From Alkalihalobacterium sp048323755 (lineage in GTDB: Bacteria; Bacillota; Bacilli; Bacillales; Bacillaceae_F), in NCBI RefSeq assembly GCF_048323755.1, contig NZ_JBLWFS010000028.1, positions 1 through 51,954 of the forward strand: a stretch of DNA of 51,954 nucleotides, read 5' to 3'. Each line of letters opens with the position of its first letter. Positions within the stretch are counted from its first letter, which is position 1. The position numbers were made by a program, and so were the translations under genes. Shown in pieces: positions 42,059 through 49,614 of this stretch. Under the pieces are notes generated by a model that saw only the letters and a program-made list of their open reading frames with translations, was not told the DNA's origin and made no database searches.

Positions 42059-42173
42059 CTAGATTATTTCATTCATTATAAACTTCATAAGACGCTCTAT
42101 TCCTTTTATCATTCCTTCAGTGCTTAATGACAAGCTATATTCTTTTAGAAGTGCAGGGTGGTTTGATAGCTGT
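42059..42173 (-). pseudogene. C-terminal gene fragment, TetR-like ending
   Basis: In the 388-base gap 41953-42340 one minus-strand frame of about 37 codons has protein-like content: LSNHPALLKEYSLSLSTEGM then IKGIERLMKFIMNEII and TAG. It looks like the last helices of a TetR-type regulator, but there is no start, ribosome binding site or DNA-binding domain. Probably a gene remnant; a chance frame is possible. The rest of the gap holds only the terminator at 42194-42223. Confidence 0.3.
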
Positions 42174-42193
42174 AGTTAATGATCTAGCTAACT

Positions 42194-42223
42194 ATAAAAA
42201 AAGCCCTCATCACTATGAGAGCT
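42194..42223 (-). terminator. Terminator of the VOC gene
   Basis: Minus strand: AGCTCTCAT, loop AGTG, ATGAGGGCT (one mismatch), then seven T. Confidence 0.78.
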
Positions 42224-42340
42224 CTATTCCACCGCTATCCAATTGCTATCAATAAGATAGCCTTTTGCTATACATTACTTCGGATTAACTGAGTAGTCAT
42301 GAATACCTACTAATATCCTTCCTAATGATCACTCGTTCGG

Positions 42341-43117
42341 TTAGTGCGGTTGGCAAACCATAATAACGTGATCATCTGGATCTAGAATAGTAAAAAATGT
42401 TATGTCTCCGTGACCTTCTTTTTCTGTAAACACCTCAATGCGGTTATTTTTCACAAAAGAATAGGCTTCATGAATATCGTCCGTCTCCAACATAAATCGA
42501 ACTTTATAGTTATCCCCATTCAGAAAACGATTATTATCGAGTAATATATTCGCACCCTTTTCACTTTGTATTTCAACAATCGTTTCCTTCGGGTGGATCA
42601 ACCGGGGTTCAATATCTAACAAACCAAAATGCCATTGGGCCGCTTTTTGTATATCGGAAACGTTTACAAAGACAGCCGGTATTCGATTATGAATGGGTGA
42701 AGGTGAAACTTTTTCTAATGGCATTTCATTATCGTCACAGCTACAAACCATAAATATATTTCCATCGGGATCTTCAAAATTGAAAAAAGTTAACCCTTCG
42801 TGTGGAGTTTCTATTTCAAGTGTAATGTTAACCCCTTTTTGTTTTAGACTCTCATATGCCCCGGCAACACTTTTAGCGCTATACAGATATAACGGAGCAT
42901 TGTCTTTGCTCCATTCTCCTCTTGCTATATTTACACTGTTATCATCTAAAATTAACCCTGTGAAGTTGTCTAGTTCCATCCAATATACGGGCCCGCCATT
43001 GAAACGTTCTTCTAATACCTTCAACCCAAGCAACGTACTGTACCACTCAGCCGAACGTTGAAGATTACTTACATGAACAAAAACACTATTAATCGAATTT
43101 TCAATGAAATGACTCAT
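42341..43117 (-). CDS. Protein of two tandem VOC (glyoxalase-fold) domains
   Basis: A 258-residue protein made of two VOC modules (about 10-128 and 145-258), each with paired beta-alpha-beta-beta-beta units. Module 1 starts SVFVHVSNLQRSAEWYSTLL and ends FEDPDGNIFMVC; module 2 starts AVFVNVSDIQKAAQWHFGLL and ends ILDPDDHVIMVCQPH. The repetition shows duplication. Such two-module proteins form a metal site within one chain and include dioxygenases, glyoxalases and antibiotic-binding proteins. GGAGGAG lies before ATG 43117. Reaction not assignable. Confidence 0.8.
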   Translation of the reverse strand: MSHFIENSINSVFVHVSNLQRSAEWYSTLLGLKVLEERFNGGPVYWMELDNFTGLILDDNSVNIARGEWSKDNAPLYLYSAKSVAGAYESLKQKGVNITLEIETPHEGLTFFNFEDPDGNIFMVCSCDDNEMPLEKVSPSPIHNRIPAVFVNVSDIQKAAQWHFGLLDIEPRLIHPKETIVEIQSEKGANILLDNNRFLNGDNYKVRFMLETDDIHEAYSFVKNNRIEVFTEKEGHGDITFFTILDPDDHVIMVCQPH

Positions 43118-43274
43118 TAATATTTACTCCTCCAATTTGCAATTCATATCTTTTATAGTTCACCTTTAACCGTACTTTTCCTTCCATTACTTCTGACTTT
43201 TTTCTAGTTTGAAAGTTGTCTTATGAGAGAGGAGTTTTTTGTTGTCTTTATCAAAATAACACTATATTCATTGA

Positions 43275-44477
43275 TTAGAGAAAGATCTTTTGAGCAGGAA
43301 TCCTCCGAACAATTTCACTTCCTATTTGCAAAGATGCTGTTGCTGCAGGTGAAGGTGCATTACACACATGGATACTTCGTTTGCCTACGATGATGTAAAA
43401 ATCGTCTACTAAACTACCGTCTGTTTTTAACGCTTGCGCACGTACTCCAGCTGGAGCTGGTTCAAGATCATTTACTGTAATTTCTGGAATAAGTTTTTGA
43501 AGACTCTGTACAAACTTCCTCTTATTTAACGAACGAGTAATTTCAACAAACCCCTCCTTAACATTTTTACGAGCTAGCTTCCAAAATCCTTGGTATTTCA
43601 TGATTTCAAAAAAGTCCACAGGATGAAAATCTGTCTTTTTGTAACCTTCACGTTTTAAGCTAAGTACAGCATTAGGTCCTGCTTCAACACCACCACCAAT
43701 CATTCTAGTAAAATGGACACCTAGAAAAGGAAAAGAAGGATTAGGAACAGGATATATCAGATGTTTGACTAGATCTCTTTTTTCTGGCTTTAACTCAAAA
43801 TATTCACCACGAAAAGGTACGATTTTCATGTCCATCAAATACCCCGTTAATTTTGCGATACGGTCACTATGTAGCCCGGCACAGTTAATCAGCATTTTTG
43901 CCTGGTACGTTCCATTATTCGTGTCTATCTCTACGTAGCTACCGTTTTCTTTAATTTTTTGTACATTCGTATTTAATTTTAATACTCCTCCACGTTCCCT
44001 AATGAGCTTCGCCAACGTCTCACTTACTTGTTTGTAGTTAACGATTCCTGCCATTGGGACATGGATTGCGGCTTTTCCACTGACATGAGGCTCGATTTCT
44101 TTTAATTGATCAGCGCATATTTTCTTAATCGTTAATTGATTGTCAAGACCCCGCTTGTATAAGGCCTCTAGTAACGGTAGCTCTTCATCATTTGTTGCCA
44201 CTACAACTTTTCCACAAACTTCATGTTCAATCTGATGTTCCTGACAAAACGCCACCATAGATTCATTACCATGACGAGCAAACTTTGCTTTAAAACTTCC
44301 GGGTTTATAATAAAGGCCCGAATGAATAACGCCGCTATTGTGACCTGTCTGATGTGACGCCAATACTTTTTCCTTTTCTAAAACGACCACTTTGGCACTT
44401 GGAAACTTCTCTAGGATCCCTTTTCCGACCGATAAACCAACAATTCCCCCACCGATAATAGCAAAATCATACATCAT
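43275..44477 (-). CDS. lhgO: L-2-hydroxyglutarate oxidase
   Basis: A 400-residue FAD oxidoreductase of the DAO family that oxidises L-2-hydroxyglutarate to 2-oxoglutarate, passing electrons to oxygen or the quinone pool. FAD-binding GGGIVGLSVGKGIL (about 9-22), then the family signature HQTGHNSGVIHSGLYYKPGS (about 42-61), PMAGIVNYKQV and LINCAGLHSDRIAKL. The end (PAPAGVRAQALK, HVCNAPSPAATASLQIG) matches LhgO. GGGGGA lies upstream of the double ATG (44477, 44474). Single gene. Confidence 0.92.
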   Translation of the reverse strand: MMYDFAIIGGGIVGLSVGKGILEKFPSAKVVVLEKEKVLASHQTGHNSGVIHSGLYYKPGSFKAKFARHGNESMVAFCQEHQIEHEVCGKVVVATNDEELPLLEALYKRGLDNQLTIKKICADQLKEIEPHVSGKAAIHVPMAGIVNYKQVSETLAKLIRERGGVLKLNTNVQKIKENGSYVEIDTNNGTYQAKMLINCAGLHSDRIAKLTGYLMDMKIVPFRGEYFELKPEKRDLVKHLIYPVPNPSFPFLGVHFTRMIGGGVEAGPNAVLSLKREGYKKTDFHPVDFFEIMKYQGFWKLARKNVKEGFVEITRSLNKRKFVQSLQKLIPEITVNDLEPAPAGVRAQALKTDGSLVDDFYIIVGKRSIHVCNAPSPAATASLQIGSEIVRRIPAQKIFL

Positions 44478-44626
44478 TATTCCCCCATGAAATGATCTTC
44501 TAAAAACTTCATCAAAATAACCTTAAACCATGGTTGGATTTAAGGCATTTTTCGTATCTCTTTCTTTTAATAATAGTTTAACAAAAGAACGGCATGAGTT
44601 GTTTAATAATTTTAAATATTTTATTT

Positions 44627-45757
44627 TTATTTTCTAATAGATTTCTTCCATAGCATCGCAATTGTATAAGTGGATACTGTAAACAACACGAACATAGTCC
44701 CAATTACAAACTGATAGGCTGGAAAAAACGAAAACAATCCTGCAAAGAAAGAACCACAAATCACTCCTAATGAAAAGAATGCATAGAAGAGACCAAACGC
44801 TTTTCCTCTTTCCTTCTCCTTGGTACGTTCGATAACAGTTCCACTCGCTGACGGAAAAATTAGGGCAAATCCAATTCCGTAAATAGCCATAGCCACAATC
44901 ATATGTGATAACGTCAATGCAAACGCTAAATAAAGTAGTGCAATGGATATAACAATTAGACCACTTATCATTAGCCGAGTTTTTTTCAACTGATCAAAGA
45001 CTTTATTGGTTGGAAGTACAAAAATCAATATCGCTACCAAACCAAAGACGCTTAGTAAAATACCTGTCAGTTCTGTTTTTAAATTTAGATCGATAACTTT
45101 CAAAGGTAACGAATACGTTAGTAAACCTAAAGTATACATTAACAAAAAGATGGATAAATACGCAGGTACAAGTTCTTTTAGTTTAGGAAATGTATTATGC
45201 TTTACTGTGTGAGTTTTTAATTCTCTCTTTTCTCTTAAAAAGATAATAGCTAAAACTCCAAACACAATCATTAGACTTGAAATGAAGTAAAAAAGAAGAT
45301 CATAACCAAATCGTCCACTTACAATGGCGCCTATTGCTGGGCCTACAATTGCAGCGATGCCAACACCTGCACCTGAAAAAGCCATCGTCCTTCCATTCTC
45401 CGCTCGTTGTCCTCTGGAACCTAAAAACGTAAAGGCCGCAGGAACAATTAGACCCCCAGCCATTCCATGGAAAAACCGAACAACTAATAATTCATATGGG
45501 TGACTGACTATCGAATAGAAAAAGATAATAACACCTACCGAAAGCATTCCAACATATAAAATTCGCTTAGAACCGATGCGATCAATCCAAACTCCTGATA
45601 ACAAATTCCCCAGCATATTTGCAAAGGAATACATTCCAATAATAATACCAACTAAGAACGGACTCGCTCCAATGTCAAGGGCAAAAGGCGCAATAATTGG
45701 GAGCTGGGAAAACGTATCGATAAACGCAACTGCGATGATGATGTAGATTAAGATCAT
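44627..45757 (-). CDS. MFS transporter, drug-efflux type
   Basis: A 376-residue major facilitator with twelve predicted helices. The loop 2-3 motif is present as SGVWIDRIGSKR (about 55), and motif C-like GAGVGIAAIVGPAIGAIVSG (about 128-147) points to a proton antiporter of the DHA1 type. AAGGTG lies 6 bases before ATG 45757; the TTG at 45772 overlaps that site. A tetranucleotide repeat lies 28-53 bases upstream. Substrate unknown. Confidence 0.88.
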   Translation of the reverse strand: MILIYIIIAVAFIDTFSQLPIIAPFALDIGASPFLVGIIIGMYSFANMLGNLLSGVWIDRIGSKRILYVGMLSVGVIIFFYSIVSHPYELLVVRFFHGMAGGLIVPAAFTFLGSRGQRAENGRTMAFSGAGVGIAAIVGPAIGAIVSGRFGYDLLFYFISSLMIVFGVLAIIFLREKRELKTHTVKHNTFPKLKELVPAYLSIFLLMYTLGLLTYSLPLKVIDLNLKTELTGILLSVFGLVAILIFVLPTNKVFDQLKKTRLMISGLIVISIALLYLAFALTLSHMIVAMAIYGIGFALIFPSASGTVIERTKEKERGKAFGLFYAFFSLGVICGSFFAGLFSFFPAYQFVIGTMFVLFTVSTYTIAMLWKKSIRK

Positions 45758-45785
45758 TTTTTTCACCTTCAATAAGGAAGATATA

Positions 45786-45810
45786 GTATGTATGTATGTG
45801 TATGTATGTA
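45786..45810. repeat. GTAT tetranucleotide repeat upstream of the MFS gene
   Basis: About six units of GTAT/TATG, interrupted once by a two-base slip (TATGTGTATG), in the leader or promoter of the minus-strand MFS gene. Confidence 0.7.
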
Positions 45811-45907
45811 AACATGGTCTGATAAGAAATAGTTTAAGACTAAATATATGTATTTCACGATAACTGTAATTTCTATTTCCAATGTAAAACTAAAACTAAA
45901 TGAGCAA

Positions 45908-45942
45908 TAAAAACCGCGATGGAGCTTAGGCCATTGCGGTTC
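45908..45942 (-). terminator. Terminator of hmp
   Basis: Minus strand: AACCGC-A-ATGG and CCAT-C-GCGGTT pair over 10 bp with one mismatch, loop CCTAAGCT, then TTTTA. It lies 64 bases past the hmp stop. Confidence 0.75.
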
Positions 45943-46005
45943 TTATAATTGAGATCAAACCCGTTTTTATTAAACTTCCCCTCGATTAATCGTTTTACTA
46001 CTACC

Positions 46006-47238
46006 TTACTTTTCTAAATCACCAGCTGGACCGAAAAATTCAAAATGGATTTGTTCCTGAGGTACTCCCCAGTCTTTTAATGATTGATTTATCACTTTCA
46101 TGAATGGAACTGGACCACAGAAATAGAAATCGGCATCGTTACTTGGAACGACTAATTTCAACCATTCAAGTTCAACAAATCCTTCTTTTTGATAGATTTG
46201 AGCTGTTCGATCTTCTTCTGTTGGCTGTTCATAAGCAAGAAAATAGTTAATGTTAGTACTTTCTGAAACAACTGTTGCTACTTCTTCTTTCAATGCGTGA
46301 TGGTTTCCATTTATGGCCGCGTGAATATAAGTGACCTTCTTCTCTGGAAGTTGAGATAATTTTTTTAACATGTTGATCATTGGCGTTTGTCCCACACCAC
46401 CACTAATTAACACGACAGGACGAGTTGATTCCGTGTTAAGAACAAAATCACCTGCTGGAGCTGTTATCTCAAGAACATCGCCTTCGTTCACTTCGTTATG
46501 CATATACGTCGAAACAATTCCTGCAGGAATGTCTCCACGTGCGTCTTCACGTTTTATACTAATACGATAATATCCCTTTCCTGAAACATCTGATAAACTA
46601 TATTGTCTAATATGATTATATTCTTCACCTTCGATAATGACTTTAACCGAAATATATTGACCAGGTAGGAATTCAGAAATCTCTTCACCATCTAGAGGCT
46701 TTAAATAGAAGGATGTAATAACATCACTTTCCTTTACTTTTTTAGCGACTGTAAATGGTCTAAATTCCTTCCAACCACCTTCTTTTTGCTCAGCGTCATT
46801 GTACATTTCTTTTTCGACTGAAATGAACACATCCGCAATTACTCCATAAGCATCTGCCCAGGCATTTATAATATCATCCGTCGCGGCATCCCCTAATACG
46901 TCTTTTATGGCCAATAGTAAATGCTTCCCCACAATTGGATAATGCTCCGCTTTCACATTTAAGCTTCTGTGTTTATGTGCAATTTGCTTAACTACAGGAA
47001 TAATTGCTTCCAAATTATCAATATGAGCAGCTGCAGCGTATACAGAATTAGCCAATGCTTTAGGTTGCTTTCCTTGCTTCTGATTTGCGTGGTTGAAAAT
47101 ATGTAATAATTCTGGATGATTTTCAAACATCATTTGATAAAAACGTTTAGTAATTGCTTCCCCGTGTTCTGCAAGAACAGGTACCGTTGATTTAATAATT
47201 GAAATCGTTTCTTGACTTAGTATTTTTGTAGCCGTCAT
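46006..47238 (-). CDS. hmp: Flavohemoglobin (nitric oxide dioxygenase)
   Basis: A 410-residue NO-detoxifying enzyme converting NO and oxygen to nitrate. The globin domain (1-140) has the distal-region YQMMFENHPELLHIFNHANQ and the proximal His in QIAHKHRSLNVKAEHYPIVG. The reductase half has FAD-binding IRQYSLSD (about 210), FAD/NAD GGVGQTPMINMLK (about 270) and CGPVPFM-type FCGPVPFMK near the end. GGGGAG lies before ATG 47238. It is divergent from the nsrR gene across two NsrR-type operators, so induction by NO is expected. Confidence 0.96.
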   Translation of the reverse strand: MTATKILSQETISIIKSTVPVLAEHGEAITKRFYQMMFENHPELLHIFNHANQKQGKQPKALANSVYAAAAHIDNLEAIIPVVKQIAHKHRSLNVKAEHYPIVGKHLLLAIKDVLGDAATDDIINAWADAYGVIADVFISVEKEMYNDAEQKEGGWKEFRPFTVAKKVKESDVITSFYLKPLDGEEISEFLPGQYISVKVIIEGEEYNHIRQYSLSDVSGKGYYRISIKREDARGDIPAGIVSTYMHNEVNEGDVLEITAPAGDFVLNTESTRPVVLISGGVGQTPMINMLKKLSQLPEKKVTYIHAAINGNHHALKEEVATVVSESTNINYFLAYEQPTEEDRTAQIYQKEGFVELEWLKLVVPSNDADFYFCGPVPFMKVINQSLKDWGVPQEQIHFEFFGPAGDLEK

Positions 47239-47268
47239 TTCCGATCATCTCCCCGTGAATATTAAAAC

Positions 47269-47285
47269 ATATATTTGAAATACAT
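47269..47285. promoter_or_regulatory. NsrR-type operator 1 (hmp proximal)
   Basis: ATATATTTGAAATACAT, a near-palindrome on the Rrf2/NsrR pattern ATRTATYTTAAATATAT, 31 bases before the hmp start codon. Confidence 0.7.
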
Positions 47286-47316
47286 CTTTAATTTAAACAC
47301 GGAAGGAATTTTAAAG

Positions 47317-47333
47317 CAATATTTTAAATACAC
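47317..47333. promoter_or_regulatory. NsrR-type operator 2
   Basis: CAATATTTTAAATACAC, aligned base for base with operator 1 (13 of 17 identical), 48 bases further from hmp; it may serve hmp activation-region blocking or nsrR autoregulation. Confidence 0.55.
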
Positions 47334-47432
47334 CTTTTCATAAAATAGACATAATTAAAATAAAATACTCTTTTATGGTACTATGATAAAATATAAGTAT
47401 ATTACTTGTTTATTTTGAACGGAGGGGTTCAC

Positions 47433-47867
47433 ATGCAGTTAACAACTTATACAGACTACTCTCTTCGTGTTCTTCTATACTTAGGCACTCTCTCTGATGA
47501 CAAACTCGCTAGTATTAAAGAGATATCTTCAGCTTATGGAATTTCAAATAACCATTTAAGTAAAATTGTTTTTGAACTAGGTAAACTCGGATTAATAGAA
47601 ACGATTAGAGGGCGTAATGGTGGAATTAAACTTGCAAAATCTCCAAGTGAAATCAACATTGGAAGCGTTGTACGACAAACAGAAGACTTAGAAGTAGTTG
47701 AATGTTTTGATGCGGAGCGAAATATGTGTATGATTAGTTCGGGGTGCCGCTTAAAACATGTATTAAACGAAGCTATGAAAGCCTATTTACAAGTACTCGA
47801 TCAATATACACTTGAGGATATGTTAGTGAATAAGGATTTTTTGAGGTCCTTACTATCGAAGGAGTAA
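47433..47867 (+). CDS. nsrR: NO-sensing transcriptional repressor NsrR
   Basis: A 144-residue Rrf2-family repressor with an NO-sensitive Fe-S cluster. The helix-turn-helix is at about 25-48 (IKEISSAYGISNNHLSKIVF), the wing at LIETIRGRNGGIKLA, and the three cluster cysteines at Cys91, Cys99 and Cys105 (VECFDAERNMCMISSGCRL). GGAGGGG lies 6 bases before ATG 47433; the frame open from 47406 starts upstream of that site. It is paired with hmp, the classic target. Strong terminator follows. Confidence 0.94.
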   Translation: MQLTTYTDYSLRVLLYLGTLSDDKLASIKEISSAYGISNNHLSKIVFELGKLGLIETIRGRNGGIKLAKSPSEINIGSVVRQTEDLEVVECFDAERNMCMISSGCRLKHVLNEAMKAYLQVLDQYTLEDMLVNKDFLRSLLSKE

Positions 47868-47899
47868 AAAAGTTTATTATTTAAATTGACTATATTACT

Positions 47900-47944
47900 G
47901 GTCAGGGTTAATTCTTAGGAAAAGGAAACCCTGACCTTATTATT
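47900..47944 (+). terminator. Terminator of nsrR
   Basis: GGTCAGGGTT and AACCCTGACC form a perfect 10-bp stem with a 17-base loop, followed by TTATTATTTT. Confidence 0.78.
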
Positions 47945-47971
47945 TTGTACTAAACCACCGATCTTAATAAC

Positions 47972-48697
47972 TTAACTAGCTTCCTTAAGAACTCTCAATC
48001 TCTTTCTATACATTATTTTGGAAATACTAATACTTATTTCATAAAGTAAAATGAGTGGTGCCATAACGATAAGAGCTGATATAAAGTCAGGCGGTGTAAC
48101 GAGCGTGGAAACAATTGTTAAGATTAGGTAACCAATTTTTCTTGTCTTTGCCAGCATAACTGGGTTAATGATACCAATCCTTGTTAAAAGCATGATAATA
48201 ATTGGCATTTCAAACAAAAACCCAATAGGTAACGTTAAGTGTAATAAAAACTTAAAATATTTTTCTGCCGTGTACATCGTATTCAGTTGGTCAGCAGCTA
48301 ATGTTTGTAAAAAAGATAAAACACTTGGAAACAAAACAAAGTAACCAAATGAAATTCCACCCGTAAAACAAATAAATAATAGTGGAAGAAACAGAAAAAC
48401 TGCTTTACGCTCTTTTTCATTTACGGCTGGTTCTACAAACTTCCATACTTGATAAAGAATCATCGGAGTCGTTACGATAATCGCACACGATCCAGCGATC
48501 ATAAAATAGATCCATAAAATATCACTCGGACCTAATATCGTTAAGTTTTGATCGGCAGCAATAATAAGCCAGTCATATATTTTTTCTACAAATGCAAACG
48601 ACCCGAATAAGGCAAGAATGAAAAAGCTAATGACAATAATTAATCGTTTTCGCAACTCTTCTAAATGGTCGACTAAATTCATTTCTTTTACCGTCAT
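47972..48697 (-). CDS. tatC: Twin-arginine translocase subunit TatC
   Basis: A 241-residue, six-helix membrane protein that recognises twin-arginine signal peptides. It starts MTVKEMNLVDHLEELRKRLI, the conserved cytoplasmic N terminus, and contains PMILYQVWKFVEPAVNEKER (loop after helix 2, the signal-binding region), SFGYFVLFPSVLSFL and TPPDFISALIVMAPLILLYE. AGGATGTGATC lies before ATG 48697; the frame open to 48718 is not needed. Last gene of the oxidase-RidA-TatA-TatC operon, so this TatC is likely dedicated to that oxidase, as TatCd is to PhoD in B. subtilis. Confidence 0.94.
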   Translation of the reverse strand: MTVKEMNLVDHLEELRKRLIIVISFFILALFGSFAFVEKIYDWLIIAADQNLTILGPSDILWIYFMIAGSCAIIVTTPMILYQVWKFVEPAVNEKERKAVFLFLPLLFICFTGGISFGYFVLFPSVLSFLQTLAADQLNTMYTAEKYFKFLLHLTLPIGFLFEMPIIIMLLTRIGIINPVMLAKTRKIGYLILTIVSTLVTPPDFISALIVMAPLILLYEISISISKIMYRKRLRVLKEAS

Positions 48698-48714
48698 ATG
48701 ATCACATCCTTTAT

Positions 48715-48750
48715 ACAAAAGGAGATGTAAACAGTTGTTTACATCTCCTT
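48715..48750 (-). terminator. Hairpin between tatA and tatC (attenuator)
   Basis: AAGGAGATGTAAAC, four-base loop, GTTTACATCTCCTT: a perfect 14-bp stem followed on the minus strand by TTGTAT, in the 68-base tatA-tatC gap. It could stop a share of transcripts or protect the tatA 3' end, giving more TatA than TatC, the ratio the complex needs. Confidence 0.65.
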
Positions 48751-48765
48751 ATTAAATTTATAGCT

Positions 48766-48957
48766 TTAGCTTTTCACTTCTTTTGAATTTTCCTCTTCTG
48801 AATCATTTCCATTGACTAGATCTTTTGTTGCACTTTTAAATTCACTTAACGTTCTTCCGGCTGCTCTGCCAATCTCAGGAAGCTTGGATGGGCCGAAAAT
48901 CACAAGCGCGATAATTAATACTAAAATTAAACCGGGAACTCCGATGTTTTGTAACAT
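48766..48957 (-). CDS. tatA: Twin-arginine translocase subunit TatA
   Basis: A 63-residue pore subunit: a short N-terminal membrane helix (NIGVPGLILVLIIALVIF), the FGP hinge, an amphipathic helix (KLPEIGRAAGRTLSEFKSAT) and an acidic disordered tail. ATG 48957 is chosen because AGGAG lies 9 bases upstream; the ATG at 48966 abuts the site. It lies 28 bases after the RidA-like gene. No TatB gene is present, as usual in Bacillus, where TatA does both jobs. Confidence 0.93.
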   Translation of the reverse strand: MLQNIGVPGLILVLIIALVIFGPSKLPEIGRAAGRTLSEFKSATKDLVNGNDSEEENSKEVKS

Positions 48958-48985
48958 TAAACTCATCTCCTACTCTATTGTTTTA

Positions 48986-49552
48986 TTATTTTCCTTTTCC
49001 TGGGTTAATGCTTTTATAAGCGACTTCCGCTTCAATTTCAATTAACCAATCTGAGTTTACTAGACCTTCAACTCCAACCGTTGAACGAGCAGTTTTTACA
49101 GGGTTTTCTTCTGTGTTAAAGTATTTTGCATAGGCATTGAACCAACCTTGATAGTCGATTTCACCAGGGTTTTCTGGATGTTCTGGATCTGGAACCACAT
49201 AGACACGTAAGTAAGTGATGTCTGACATCGATAGTCCTTTTGCTTCTAAATCTTGTTTAAATCGCTCTAAGATTGTAATCGCTTGTTCTTCTGTATTCCC
49301 ATATCTTTCATAAATGGTTGAACCATTTCTATCCTTTACAACCGGAACCGTCCCACTGAAATAAAGTTTGTTATAATTATGTGGTATCGCTACTGAACTA
49401 GATATGGAAGAAGTCGAGCTTCCGAAAAATACAACATCGTTTCCTCTCATCAGTTTGGCCATATCACCATTTGCTGCCGTAAACGTTACCCCCGCTAATA
49501 AGCTTGTCCCAATTATTGCAGATGCTACAATTTTTTTAGATAGTATTTTCAT
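48986..49552 (-). CDS. Secreted RidA/YjgF-family imine deaminase
   Basis: A 188-residue Rid-family protein with a Sec signal peptide (KKIVASAIIGTSLLAGVTFT, cleavage probably after TAA). The mature part has the trimeric Rid fold: KLYFSGTVPVVKDRNGSTIY, TEEQAITILERFKQDLEAKG and the end TARSTVGVEGLVNSDWLIEI. The Arg in TARSTV corresponds to the Arg that binds the imine carboxylate in active RidA enzymes. Rid proteins speed the breakdown of 2-imino acids and are nearly always cytosolic, so export is unusual. It lies between an exported amine/amino-acid oxidase, which would make such imines, and tatA. AGGAGGAT precedes ATG 49552. Confidence 0.87.
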   Translation of the reverse strand: MKILSKKIVASAIIGTSLLAGVTFTAANGDMAKLMRGNDVVFFGSSTSSISSSVAIPHNYNKLYFSGTVPVVKDRNGSTIYERYGNTEEQAITILERFKQDLEAKGLSMSDITYLRVYVVPDPEHPENPGEIDYQGWFNAYAKYFNTEENPVKTARSTVGVEGLVNSDWLIEIEAEVAYKSINPGKGK

Positions 49553-49614
49553 TATTTATCCTCCTCTATTTTCTATCCATTTTTTAGTTTCGACGTTACT
49601 AGTCTACAAGTTAT

